NCBI GenBank assembly: GCA_006535965.1
Contig: QEAR01000009.1
Span: 329,633 to 393,632, forward strand
Length of the DNA: 64,000 bases
Reading direction: 5' to 3'
From: Spizellomyces sp. 'palustris'
Taxonomy: Eukaryota > Chytridiomycota > Chytridiomycetes > Spizellomycetales > Spizellomycetaceae
Shown: positions 1 through 10,907 of the stretch, one piece after another
Position numbering within the stretch: position 1 is the first letter of the stretch
Layout: every line of letters starts with the position of its first letter
Position numbers and translations under genes: made by a program
The notes under the pieces: generated by a model
Database searches by the model: none
Seen by the model: the letters and a program-made list of their open reading frames with translations, nothing else
What the model was told of the DNA's origin: nothing

Positions 1-572
1 ATTGCCCCTCCCACAACGGCGCCACCCGCAATGAGTGCCGTTTTGACGTTGACATCAGGTATCTGAGTATCCACCCCAGACGATGCTGCAGTCTCCACGA
101 GAGGCGCTACAGGGGTGTCAGACTGCGATACAGGGGTACCAGACTGCGAATCTGTGCCGTTATCAATGACATTGACAGCGAAGCGCATGTCGCGATGACA
201 GTGGTCGTCCATGTTGCATGTAAACCAGCGGATACCCGGAGCGATGAATCTTACAGCCATTCGACCGCCTCTTTTTAGCTTTCCAGAGTCAATCCCGCTG
301 GATAACGTATCGCAGTTGTTACCCGTGGTTTGCGTTACGCTATGTGGTCCGTCTTCAACGTGGAAAGTGACCATATCACCGAGATATACATTCTAGAAGA
401 ACATGTTCACATTAGTGGACCATCTCTAAAATGCTATGATGTAGCTCACCAATGTACTTGGGTTATACACTGGTCGCCCTTCAGCGCCGACCAAGACAAG
501 GTGATCAGTTTCCGCCGAAATGATCCACGGCGCGGCGACAGCGACGAGAGCAAAGCACGGTAGCAGACGCAT
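1..572 (-). CDS. Cupredoxin-domain secreted/surface protein (partial, runs off the left edge)
   Basis: Exon 1 (572-450) encodes 41 residues with a hydrophobic signal peptide (MRLLPCFALVAVAAP...). A 57-nt intron (449-393, GTGAGC...CTAG) follows, then exon 2 (392 to beyond position 1) in phase 0. Exon 2 has a plastocyanin-like fold signature: GDMVTFHVEDGPHSVTQ followed by ...WFTCNMDDHCHRDM, where His, Cys, His and Met are the expected type I copper ligands. A Ser/Thr/Pro-rich linker with repeated SQSDTPV-like motifs comes next, then a Gly/Ala-rich hydrophobic stretch (ALIAGGAVVGGA) at the window edge, probably the start of a membrane anchor. Fungal extracellular serine-rich cupredoxin proteins have this layout. 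The C-terminus is not visible. Copper binding is inferred from the intact ligand set. Confidence 0.75.
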
Positions 573-1468
573 TGCCGGTTTGCATGAAACTGTCAGTATG
601 CTTGTATGTGCGAAGAAAGGCGGGACAGAGCCATTTGACAAAGGTCAACGACACAAATGTGAGGGAGCCCACGACTGTATACATCATGGACTCAGCACCA
701 CTCCTGCACCCCTCCTTCAGGCACCGCCCGCGGGCGGTCACCTAACCGCCCGTCATCCCAGAAATTATACTTATATGCCTGTGACAAGCTTGACAGAGGC
801 TGTAATATGATGCATATACACGACAATAATCGGTTTAAAAGCTCTCCACAATAGACCAGGTTGGGTCATTCCGTCTCGTATGGAGGAGCATAATAGGCGG
901 ATTTGATATACCATTTCGGAGAAGAATTATTTTTGCACATTAGTAAAGTCCGCTCTCTGTTGATATTGTAAAGGGCAACGAGGGCTCGCCCGCAGGGATG
1001 TGGGCTTGGCCAACCAAAGTCCTCCATGGTTCCTGGTGACTAACATTTTGGGGCGATTTGCATATGCTGCCCATGGCGACTAAAGTGCTACTTTTATAGC
1101 CTTCTGAAGGACTGTATAACATACCTTGCTGAATATGCAGAATTGTGTATGCAGAAAGGCGTAGGAGTGTTGGTGCCACAGCTGAAAGCACAAAACCTAT
1201 ATCCTCGTTGAGTCTCGGTTAGGTGCTGTCAAGAGCACAATGGGATGCGTATGGGTGGTCGGTGTACTGCGAGGTATGGTGCTAGATATTTAGACGACGA
1301 GAGGTCCTTTGAACTTATCAATGTAAAGTGCCGGTGCGTCGGAGAGCATCGGAGGGTTGAAAGCTTCCATCCTTCTGTCCGAAAAGTTCGGACCGCGTCG
1401 ACGTTTTGGACGCGGCTTTCCAACCGTCTGCGGACATTTGCTTTATCAGCATAACCGCTGCTCCAACT
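573..1468. other. Intergenic region, divergent promoters
   Basis: No coding frame here carries recognisable motifs or consistent splice sites. It separates the divergent cupredoxin (minus) and SRA-YDG (plus) genes and presumably holds both promoters. I see no convincing RNA gene or repeat. Confidence 0.4.
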
Positions 1469-2521
1469 ATGCTAGGCTTTGCCGACAACACAACAGAATA
1501 CGAGCAAAAGCGACAGGAGAAGATTGCTGCCAACCGGGCGCTTCTTCAGAGCTTAGGTATTGAAAAGCCGCCCGCTCCACAGTCGTTCACCGAGGCCAAA
1601 CGTAAAGCCACCAGTGAAGACGCTACCACCTCTGTGGTAAAGAAGAAGAAAGCAAAGCTCGTCAAGGAGGAGGCTGCTGCAATTGAGGATAGCGATCAAA
1701 CGCTAATCAGGCGGTCTCGGCGGTTGCGGAACAAGACTACTCCCAGTTTGAAAGACGAGAATATATATGAAGAATTGAAGGAGGAGGACGATAGCTGGGT
1801 TTCGGTGCCAGTCAAAGAGAAACTGCGGACTGGAGTGAGTAGATCGAGTAGCAAGAGAGTCGCTCGGTATGTTTTGCACAATATGCCAGACGATGGGATC
1901 TTGTCTAAATTTATTATTTTCAGCGAAAACACATTTGGACACATTCCAGGAGTCCCAGTAGGAAGGATTTGGGCAATGCGCATGGATTGTAGCCACGATG
2001 GAGTCCACCGACCTCCTGTTTCAGGCATCCACGGAGGCCCAGACGGATGTTATTCCGTGGCACTTAGTGGAGGATACGAAGACGACGTCGATTTTGGTGA
2101 AGCCTTTACCTACACTGGTGAGGGCGGTCGCGATCTGTCGGGAACAAAAGCAAACCCCAGGAACCTGCGCACAGCACCACAGTCAAAGGACCAGGTTCTC
2201 GATAGAGGAAATCTTGCGCTATGGAAGAGCGCGCAAAACGGCCTGCCAGTTCGGGTTGTTCGGGGATACAAATTGTCTAGTCCCTACGCTCCAGAAGAAG
2301 GGTACAGATACGACGGGCTATACAAGGTGGAAAAGGCGTGGAGCGAAGCGGGACTGGCGGGCTTTCTGGTCTACAAGTTTGCATTGAAACGGTTACCGGG
2401 CCAATCCCCTTTACCACGAAATGACGAACAAGATGCAAGTCTTTGTTCAGCGGAAGAGACCAATAACGTTAAACAGCCGCTTGACTCTGATCAGGTTGTT
2501 AAATCACAAGAGAACGGATAG
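1469..2521 (+). CDS. SRA-YDG domain protein (modified-cytosine reader)
   Basis: The start is the first ATG of the frame ([15 protein letters not shown]). A 57-nt intron (1867-1923, GTATGT...TTTCAG) is a multiple of three and could be mistaken for coding; removing it joins VAR to [16 protein letters not shown]. The product is about 331 aa: a basic N-terminal half (residues about 60-80 include [12 protein letters not shown], a likely nuclear signal) and an SRA-YDG domain from about residue 135 to 300. The domain shows [33 protein letters not shown], the NLALWKSA segment and [11 protein letters not shown], then [18 protein letters not shown] domains flip out 5-methyl- or 5-hydroxymethylcytosine; UHRF1 and plant SUVH proteins are the best known. 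No RING, SET or nuclease domain accompanies it, so it is a stand-alone reader. The start and intron are inferred. Confidence 0.88.
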   Translation: MLGFADNTTEYEQKRQEKIAANRALLQSLGIEKPPAPQSFTEAKRKATSEDATTSVVKKKKAKLVKEEAAAIEDSDQTLIRRSRRLRNKTTPSLKDENIYEELKEEDDSWVSVPVKEKLRTGVSRSSSKRVARYVLHNMPDDGILSKFIIFSENTFGHIPGVPVGRIWAMRMDCSHDGVHRPPVSGIHGGPDGCYSVALSGGYEDDVDFGEAFTYTGEGGRDLSGTKANPRNLRTAPQSKDQVLDRGNLALWKSAQNGLPVRVVRGYKLSSPYAPEEGYRYDGLYKVEKAWSEAGLAGFLVYKFALKRLPGQSPLPRNDEQDASLCSAEETNNVKQPLDSDQVVKSQENG

Positions 2522-3044
2522 GTGGCTGGAGATGGGAACCCGGTGCGCTGGGATGTACTCTGACAGATACTATATAGCCAGATTTAATCTATCCTCGAGG
2601 ATGGTACCCTACACCGTCTCCACCAAGTTCACGATGGTCACAGACTCCCAGGAAGTCAATGAAGTTCTGGTGCCGAACGGATAGGCGTGGTCTTGAACGT
2701 CTGTGTAGATGGCGTGTGGCAAAGGCGACAAAGGAAAATAGTTTAGACGTTGTGCCATGGTTCAAGGAACTTGTATATTATGAATTATATTTATGCTGAC
2801 AGAAATGAATTTTCTTCACAACCATCTTCATCTGTCTTGGTTGTCGGTGTCTATTTAACTGTCATTGGCGGTTGTTTACGGGTTGGGAGGGCCCGAAGGA
2901 GACTTGATATTCTCCCTACCCGATGGGTGAAAACCAGTAATTGCCAGTACCATATGTTCACTCACTGGCTGTTCAGCGTTGCGCTGCAGGCGATCGCGGG
3001 ACTAAGCCACTTAATTTGCTTCGCGATTTCTTGTCGCCCTTTAG
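2522..3044. other. Intergenic region
   Basis: AT-rich stretch downstream of the SRA gene. The open frames lack domain motifs and splice support. I see nothing I can name. Confidence 0.4.
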
Positions 3045-3659
3045 TGGTACGCGCAGAGCCGCGTATTTTCAAAGGAGAAAGGCGAGACATGCGTCAAAGG
3101 CATCCGTCGGTTTTTCATTCCGCACTTGCACGGCATCGAACGTTTTTCTTGTGACGACAGTTTCGCTCTATGCGCAATGCACGTCGACGTCAACGGAGTG
3201 GCCATGACCGAACCGGTCGTCACAAAAGTCTTGGCCACGGCGTTGGCACTTGAGCTGCCGCCGAACCAAAAAGATATTTGCTCCAGAGCTGCTTATTAGC
3301 AAGTCATTTTGGATGATATTCGTAAGAAGAGTAAAGAGCGTACTTTTATTGACAAGACCGAATATATTTACAAGACGCTTTTATAGTACAAGAACGTCGA
3401 CGTACAGAGGTACTTTGTTAGTGCGTTCTCGAAGGGACTTGCGGACTTATCGCTCGTTTGGATCCTGCGCATGATGGGTCGTACTAGAAAGGCAAAGAGA
3501 GTGAAATATAGGAAGAGTAGATGCAAAAGTCGAATGCGCCAACTTACCTCTACCTGGAGCCACCCTGCACTTTACTTCTTTGACGACACGCATTACCCAG
3601 GCCACCCGCGCCGGGTTTTTATCGCGTTGCTTGAGGGCAGACCACCCGCCCGGCCGTGA
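3045..3659 (+). pseudogene. Interrupted reading frame with two in-frame TAG codons, unknown family
   Basis: One frame stays open from 3045 to the TGA at 3657-3659 apart from TAG at 3297-3299 and TAG at 3384-3386. The translation looks protein-like at least to about 3470: charged and hydrophobic residues alternate (around the first TAG: ALELPPNQKDICSRAAY, then QVILDDIRKKSKERTFIDK; after the second: YKNVDVQRYFVSAFSKGL). An internal ATG lies at 3177. I recognise no family. It could be a decayed gene, a transposon remnant, or chance. The last 190 nt overlap minisatellite sequence and are probably not coding. It lies antisense to the candidate spliced transcript at 3484-4440. Confidence 0.25.
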
Positions 3660-3733
3660 CGTGGCACCAACGGGCCGTCTCGTGGACCAACGGGCCGTGA
3701 CGTGGCACCGACGGGCCGTCTCGTGGACCAACG
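3652..3733. repeat. Minisatellite, 41-bp period, 2 copies
   Basis: GGCCGTGACGTGGCACC(A/G)A alternates with GGGCCGTCTCGTGGACCAA. The 41-bp dimer beginning at 3652 is repeated from 3693, with a third partial start at about 3734. A flanking 17-bp direct repeat TTTACTTCTTTGACGAC occurs both before (about 3573) and after (about 3740) the array. Confidence 0.85.
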
Positions 3734-3804
3734 GGCCGTTTTACTTCTTTGACGACGTGGACCAACAAGCCGGATGCGGTGGAATGGCGATGGTCGATGA
3801 TGAT

Positions 3805-3890
3805 GAAGTGGGACGTCGAGGTGCCGATGGTCGATGGTAACGAAGTGGGACGTCGAGGTGCCGATGGTCGAGGATGATGAAGTGGACGGG
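3805..3890. repeat. Minisatellite, 37-bp period, about 2.3 copies
   Basis: A unit starting GAAGTGGGACGTCGAGGTGC begins at 3805, again at 3842 and, partially, at 3879. Confidence 0.85.
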
Positions 3891-4353
3891 TCGATGGTGC
3901 GAAGATCGAGGAGCCGGAGGAAGGTCGATAGGAGATCTCATTAGAAAAACAAGGTATGCATCAGTAGACAGTTGCAAACGCTCAAGACAAGACGCGAATA
4001 CTTTCCATCATCTGCCACTCTGAACCGCTTCCGCCTTGCGCGTTGGGCCCGGTACGCGCCGGCTTGCCAAAGCAAAACGCGACGCGTCAGCAGCCTCTCT
4101 CCCGGGCCGGGGGGTCAAAGACCTCTAATAGGACCATATTAGAATTGAATAGAAATGAAGAAGAAGAAAGACAATGAAATACTTACTTCGTTCGTGACCC
4201 TGTAGCGCGGTCCGCCATGCGCGCTGGACTCGGTACGCAAAAACACGCGTCGGCAGTCCCTGCATGTACCTACCTCACTAGAAAGGCAAAGTGGTGTGAA
4301 ATGGAAGCAAAGAGGTCAAAGTCGAATACAAGAAATATACCTGTCGCCGTCGT

Positions 4354-4423
4354 CTTGAAGACCGAGGGGGCGACCGATGCTTGAAGACCGAGAGGTGACC
4401 GATACTTGAAGAGCGAGAGGCGG
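4354..4423. repeat. Minisatellite, 25-26-bp period, about 2.7 copies
   Basis: CTTGAAGACCGAGGGGGCGA and diverged versions start at 4354, 4380 and 4405. This is the third unrelated short tandem array within 0.8 kb. Confidence 0.8.
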
Positions 4424-4467
4424 AAGACGAGGATAACTGAGTGGGGGGGACGGCGAGAAAGGGTGCC

Positions 4468-4475
4468 TTTTTATA
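4468..4475 (-). promoter_or_regulatory. TATA-box-like motif
   Basis: Minus-strand TATAAAAA. It sits about 30 nt upstream of where the candidate antisense transcript would begin. Support is position and motif only. Confidence 0.25.
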
Positions 4476-5907
4476 ACTTTTCAGAGCCCCCCCCCCCGGA
4501 TGCGGAGAAAAAAAGACCCCACTGCCCCATTTTTTCGTTTTTTGTTCTCGAGAGAATTCCGTGTTCAGAAGATAAAGTCATATGCCATGCCAATATTACG
4601 CAGAGAAGGTCAGGGGTAAGAGATGGCGCGCGATTCGCGTAGGATATTGGCCCAGGGACGCGAACAACGTCCAGATGATTGGATAATCGTTGGCCCTTTG
4701 ATATGAACCTCCAGAGGACGACGAGGACGATGCACTTATCATATTAGCGTTTGCTGTCGAGCCTCTCAACGGTTTTCCTGCTCTTTTTCCCCCGTTGCAG
4801 CGTTGCAAAAAAAGTGTGAAATTCGGACGAAATTCGGACGAAATCCTAGCAAAACAGTCGCGCGTGCGTGCATTACGTACGCGAGGACAAGTGCTCAAAG
4901 ATCCGCCAGGGGAAGGAGGAGGGCCATCGATGGAAGACGGCCGCATCCCCAATATTGGCGAGAGCGCAACACAAACGAACGTCATTTCGTTAATTAGCAA
5001 AGCGATTGGAAGAAAGGAGAACGACGGCGGGGCGATGTGACGAAGAGCAGCAGCTGCAGGCAATGAGTCAGTTGGAGGGGGGTAAAGCGGACGAGGAAAT
5101 CCCCCCCGCAAAGAAATCCTCCCAATAGTCCTCCCAAATCGTCCTCGCAGTAGTTCTCGTCTTGGTGTAAAGTGCGGGGCACTTGTGCGGACGCAAAGCG
5201 TAGACCGCTCACAGCGAAAACGGAAACGGGCGCTGGCCACTACAGCAATTTGCAGAATGTTTGCAGCGTCATGTATTCGCTCGAATATCCGTGAATTACT
5301 TCAAAAAAACACACACACAATATCTTGCTCAAAGCTCGTCTTCAAACAAAAAACGACCTGCGTTTGGCGTGGGAAAAAAACGGGTCCATCACTCGGACGG
5401 ATGACGCGTTCGGACACTCGTAAATCTACGCAAAAAGCTGTTTTCAAACAAGAGCAGCTCGCTGAACAAGAAGGACAAGGTGAGCAAGACTTTCTACATG
5501 ACGAATTGGTTTCGTGTACTGAGGGTGTTTTCTGTAGGGACATTGCGATCGCGTAGCCATACAGTCTCGACAAGACAGAACCTAGCAGAGCGTTGCAACG
5601 TTCTCGGCGACCCAAGTTGTTTTTCCCTACTGTTCAACGTATAGACGCTTGAGGGTAGCATCCGGGACCTTTCTGTTCACTGACGAAGCCAGCGCGCAAT
5701 CGCCATGCCCTTATTCCCACGAGCCACCAGGAACAGTCGTCTTGAAGTAACATAAATACAAGGCTATTTCTCAAGAATAAATATCCTCAAGTTCATCAGC
5801 CATATGCCCAGTCCCTACAACCGTCCCTCTGCCTAAGCTGGTCCACCAGTCCTCCCTTTTCGCCCTTTTCTACAGCCACATTCCTACTCTACTCTGTAGA
5901 CCACCTG
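4476..5907. other. Intergenic region, no recognised gene
   Basis: Contains a 13-C run near 4486-4498 and several GC-rich open frames on both strands (the longest, minus 4596-5240, is low-complexity Ser/Arg/Pro-rich with no motif). The last 300 nt are presumably the 3' flank of the histidine kinase gene. I see no RNA gene. Confidence 0.35.
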
Positions 5908-8900
5908 TCAACTCGATTCTCCATGGGCAGATCCAAATCCATCAGATTTCGCTTCCTGATTTTGTTGTCTATATCGCTGTCGGAACGCTGCTTGCGCATC
6001 TTGGATCTCTTGGATGTACTTGTGAAGTTTCCGCATGCTTACGGGCTTCAGGGTGTGGACAGTGATGTTGAGTACTCCGCAACCTTGCGTATGAGAATCA
6101 AAATGGGCCCACCTTTGTCAAAAACAGATCCGCACCAGCAGTCAAAGCAGCTCTCTCATCCTCTGGGTTATCCAATCCAGTCAAAACAACAATATTGGTT
6201 CGTAGGTATGGCGTGACATTTGAATTGCTCCCTGTCTCAGCAAGGTTGGCTTCTATCGATTCTTTATCGATAGCGCGAATAGAGGACGTTGCCACGATGC
6301 CGTTCATTACGGGCATCTGAACATCCATCAGGATCTGACCAAGAATGACATTCATTTGTTTATGCAAGCATGGGCAAATCGCACCGATCAAGGACACTTA
6401 CCAATCGGTGCTGCCTTTCACGCCATGCATCCACGGCTAGCTGACCGTTTTCAACAATATCATGTGGGAGGTTCTTGCGGGTGAGAAAAGTGGATAGAAT
6501 TCGCTGATTGACTGGGACAGTTCATTATGATATTAGACTTTTAGATTAGACAGTATTAGACGATTCACTGTGAAACACTTACTGGCATTGTCCTGGCAAT
6601 AATGAACGACATTCGCAATGAATGAGAACCGTTAATTGACGCAACGACCACCAATGTATGAACAGCGCCCACCTCTGCAATCAAAATCCTAAACTCATCG
6701 GTGGCCTCCTCACTGCTGCCCTCACTCCGGTCGGTTATGCTATTGTTTTCCGATGAACTATCTCCATTTTCTCGGACCGTTATACTACTGTGCGTCCGTT
6801 TCCCCGTCAGTCCATTCATCTCGTATTGCTGCTTCATCTGGTCCATTTCTAATTCTGCATCGAGTTTCCCCCGAGTTGACATTAGCTCCTTAAGCGTGAC
6901 ATCAGAAACGTGCGCCGCTGCTCCAGGTGAATTCATCAAGATGTCCCAAAAGATGGGCAGAATCTTTGCAGGACCTGCAGGCTTTACCGCAAAACGGATC
7001 TAGAAGGAAGGAAATATCATTCTGAGGATCGCTGTCGATCTTTTGTATACGTCCTAGTCTATCGCATTTACCTGACCGTGCCAAGGAGCGGCAGCATTGC
7101 AGACTTCTTGAAAATTTTGGAGTGAAGTGAAATAGATGATTATGGGCCGCTACAAGAGTTATTTGTCAGAACAACTTCAATCTGTGCGCAATGCTCGCAA
7201 GTACTCACATCTTTGCTGTCCAAGATCCTATCTAGCCACCGCAACTGCCCAACTTCATCGTCTAGGACGAGGATATCAAAAGCGTTCCATTTCTTGCACT
7301 CGGCGTCGATATCGACATTATAGACTTCTGGATAGTCCCATCGTGCCTCTATCTCCTCAAAAGGAACACGCCATCTCGTTAAATACATGCCCAACCGGAT
7401 TCTGCCCATGGAATCGCCTTCCGATTTCCATATTCCAAGTTTAACGTTGTCAAAACGTTCTATAAACTTCTTGCGTTCTGAAACAGGATGGGACAAGAAT
7501 TCGCCATCTAAGCGTTGCAGATCTGCATCCACCCATCTGGTGTCGGACGGGTAAAATAGATCGATGGTAATTGTTATCGTTGTGCCTGGACGAGGATCAT
7601 TGACCTTGTCAAAAAACATAATAGTATAATGTTCATTTCATTCGTTCAACCTTGACCCACGGCACTATTCACCACGATTGTTCCACCCATCTCGTCCAAT
7701 AGCGTCTTGACGATAGACCTTGAGATATAACAAAACAGTTATGTTTTATGATGGTACGCCGGTAGGTACTTGTTCACTTGAACACTCACATTCCCAATCC
7801 TGTACCTTCCACTGCCTTGATCAAACGATCCTTGTTTGTAGCTTCCTGCTCAAATGGCGCAAACATCTTTTCCAAAAAGCTCTCCGCTATACCGCATCCA
7901 CTGTCCGAAATTCGAAATGTCACACGTCGTTTATGATGGTAATCAGTCACAGGCTCCTCGCAAAGTGAACACAGACGCAAGTCTGCTGTTTTTAATTCGG
8001 CAAACGATGGGTCGTCAGACTCTTGATCATCTGTGCCAGAAAACGACTCTTCATTTGCGTCCGATGGCTTTTTCTCTCTGAAACCCCCATTCCTGCGTGT
8101 TGCCTCTTGTGGCTTCAATTGTCTCGGGCGGTCGCATGCACATGAATTGCGAGCTGTTTCAGGGGCCGCGTCCTTGAGGGGATTACTTTCTGGAGGAGCA
8201 TCTGTATCGGTGATGACGAGGTCAACCATACCGACCTGCGTAAACTTGATGCTGTTGCCCAATAGCTACAAGACAAGTCTTTCAGCACTATGTTCGTGTG
8301 CCTTGTCAACAATGCTTACATTAACGAGAATCTGCCGTAGACATCCTTCAGAGCTGATGGTTCGTCTACAATATGGTGAGAGGGACTCTAACCACTTCAT
8401 ATTTCAGTGGTTTGGGCCAAGGCCAAATTCATTAATCGAGACAAGAACTCACCAAGAAAGAAGCTCATAGTAATACCCTTTTTAAATCCTACCGGACCCA
8501 AACTTGATAGGACCTCTTCAACGAGCTTGAACTTGCAAAATGACACGGAAATTGTTAACAATAAACAAACTCTCGTTATCATGTTATTCTTACCAAATCA
8601 AACTCGTAGATATTCTCACACTGCTTTGCACCACTTTCTGCTTTGCTGTAAACCAAGACTGTAGCCAATGGTTTTAGCGAGACCTTTTGCATTGTAGACA
8701 TAATGTCGTACCTACCTTGGTTTATAATTCCCAGCAGGTTCTGACCGGAGCACTCTTGGACGGTCCAAGAGTCAGCTAAGCGGCAAAATAGATGCAACTA
8801 CCCATAGCAAGTTCACCTATTGTGTTTAATAAGGTCCGTTGGGAATCATTGGTACATAGGTCGTTCAAGAGCTCCACGTTCGCGAGTATCCCATGCAACG

Positions 8901-10907
8901 GTCTATCGAGGCAAGCCGAGTGTCAGAAAGGGGCCCGTCAAACGCAATGACAACGGAGTATAGGTTACGTCCTGAGTTCGTGGGACATTGAAGAGATAAA
9001 CTAAATTACAGGCAAGAGAGAATTCAGCCAGAAAATTCAATCACACATTGAAAGTAAAGTGCAAAACGTAACCGCACCCTGCTTTTGGCTTGATTTGCCT
9101 CCCGCTCGTGTTGCACGTCGTCTTCTAATCTTTTTTGGCACTTCATGAGTTGGTCGAAAGACCCCAGGACGTAAAATCCGCAAGTGATGACATAAATGTC
9201 CCCCAGCACCCAGTACCACTGATGTGATTCCAGAGGTGGGAGTTGCCGACCTGAAATGACGACTCTATGTGAGTGCTGAATCATCTTTTTGAATTTCTTG
9301 CACTATCCCACCAAGGCTCCAGTAAAAAGACCATATATACAGCAAGACGGTGATGTATCCGACATGGGTTCCAAATTTGCGATCGACCAGAAAGTATCCA
9401 AACGGCGGGCCGATCAGGAAACCAGAATGCCTGCGACATTGCATTGCAGTATGTATTACAATCTTGATGAGATCAGTGAGGAAATTCTCAGCTACGCACC
9501 CCAGTTTCCAAAAGGCATCCGATACCGTGCAAATGAAGGTAAACAAAGCTGAGACAGAGGTTAATTTTTCCCTTTCGCGATCATCGGCGCCACACAAGCA
9601 ATTACCGAGAATGAAGTAAATAGCGATTTTGCCACATAGCCGAACATCTACCTAAAAGCCATTATGCGTAGGACACATAAGCGTCCACAAAGGTTGGTAC
9701 ATGCGACCGTATCATACTTTATCGGAACGGACACCCGCCAAGCAAACAGAGAAAATGATTGTTCCCAAAAATGTCAGCAAGTCCATAATCTGAAAAGATC
9801 TGAGTTGATCGCGTCTGCAATCGGGAGAGGTATAATGCTTACAGATATGTAAGCGGGTGGAACACTGTATCCTATTGATGTGGCTATTTTAGATTCGAAT
9901 AAGATGGCGACCAGAATAGGTGGGAGTCTACGGCTTACCACTCTTGGCTTCCATTATCACAAGGACTAAATCCTGTACAGTGAAGAAGCTCTTTCAAGAG
10001 ATTATGTCCGATTAATATCCACAATGACATATGACACAGATGTGGGCGCTTATGAAATTTGTACCATTGTAACAAGGGTTGTAAGCAGCAGGCACACTGT
10101 GATGCGTGTCTGCAGCAGCTGGCGCATCGCTTCAAAATCATCTCCAGATCCAACACGTTTGCGCTTTATTCCCTTTGGAATGAAGAAATCGATGCAATGG
10201 ATGATGATCCCCAATACCTGGAATCGTACGCTATTTTCGACAATCATTCGTATTTGAGAGGCTTGTTTGCTGATGGACTAGCTCTAAGATAGTGTACCTG
10301 TCCGCGCCTGAACCCTGCTTTCCTCGGGGAAGTACAGGCTCATAACTTGACTCTTTGCGCATGTTCTTTGGAGACCAGACGGAGATCGATGAAATAAGAT
10401 CTAACTCGACAAGGCAGTTTAATTGATAACGGTAAGAAAGCCCTTTGAGTCCCCTCCAATATGGAGCGGGAAGCCCTATTCACCGCATTATAAGATACAC
10501 TCGTGGTTGGTCGGAGCAATCCAATCGAAGCTCCAATAATCATGACGTCGGCTTATGCAAGCACCTGCGCCACGTCTTCCGATCTTGCTGCGACGCTATC
10601 GTTATTTACTGGTAGGGCTTTTAATGTCGCCCCCGCTGATCACGACCCTTCGGGCCAAGCTAAATATAGAGGACACTTGCGGATCACCTCCTGTCTCCCG
10701 CCATCTATATATAGCATGATAATGCTGGCCATGGAAAGAAGCCTCAGCGGTTGGATACCTTTTTTGGATGTTGCTGGGCGACTTATCGCCTCGCAGGGGG
10801 AACGTTTGAGCTCTACATTTGTTCGGGCTGGCTCCCTGCTGTCTTGTTCTAACATCAGCTTGCTCCCCATCAACATCTCCCAGCAATGGTGCTTCTTCCG
10901 TACCCAA
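5908..10907 (-). CDS. Membrane-bound hybrid histidine kinase with pseudo-receiver and receiver
   Basis: A heavily intron-split gene that I could follow by phase-consistent splicing over most of its length. N-terminus (ATG at 10907, MGTEEAPLLGDVDG...) is hydrophilic; about six to seven membrane segments follow (10.25-9.1 kb, for example TFLGTIIFSVCLAGV and GYITVLLYIWSFYWSLG). Then a charged linker (EREANQAKSR) leads across an intron into FISSMSHELRTPLHGIL, the HisKA H-box with the phospho-accepting His. The dimerisation helix ends in INQVLVYSKAESG. HATPase_c shows the N-box (LLGNSIKFTQ), G1 (ISDSGCGI), F-box and G2 (GTGLG) regions. Next comes a degenerate receiver-like segment (about 7.3-6.95 kb), then a complete receiver: ILIAEDN, the phospho-Asp in LMDVQMPVMNG, VVLTGLDNP and LTKPVSM. 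The stop follows at 5908. It is expected to autophosphorylate on His and relay to its receiver Asp, then to an HPt protein. The ligand is unknown. Exon joins around 10.2-10.5 kb are the weakest part, and the start overlaps the neighbouring gene. Confidence 0.82.

Larger units (their letters stand above)
3484..4440 (-). other. Candidate spliced non-coding or very short-coding transcript
   Basis: Read on the minus strand, three intron-like segments of nearly equal length occur: 4340-4278 (63 nt, GTATATT...CTAG), 4186-4125 (62 nt, GTAAGTA...TTAG) and 3547-3484 (64 nt, GTAAGTT...CTAG). The first and third share a near-identical 3' end (CTTTGCCTTTCTAG). A TATAAAAA lies at 4475-4468, just upstream of the first possible exon. 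The exons are GC-rich. The second exon contains ATG CAG GGA..., which continues across the next junction as a peptide of only about 36 residues. I therefore favour a non-coding transcript or decayed gene. The segment overlaps two of the minisatellites. Confidence 0.3.

Noticed and set aside
4596-5240. 214-aa minus-strand open frame
   Set aside because: GC-rich, Ser/Arg/Pro-rich without a domain motif, conserved spacing or splice context; overlapping frames on the other strand are equally long.
5185-5556. 123-aa plus-strand frame before the histidine kinase
   Set aside because: No recognisable motif, mixed composition, and a repeated TTCAAACAA motif suggests non-coding sequence.
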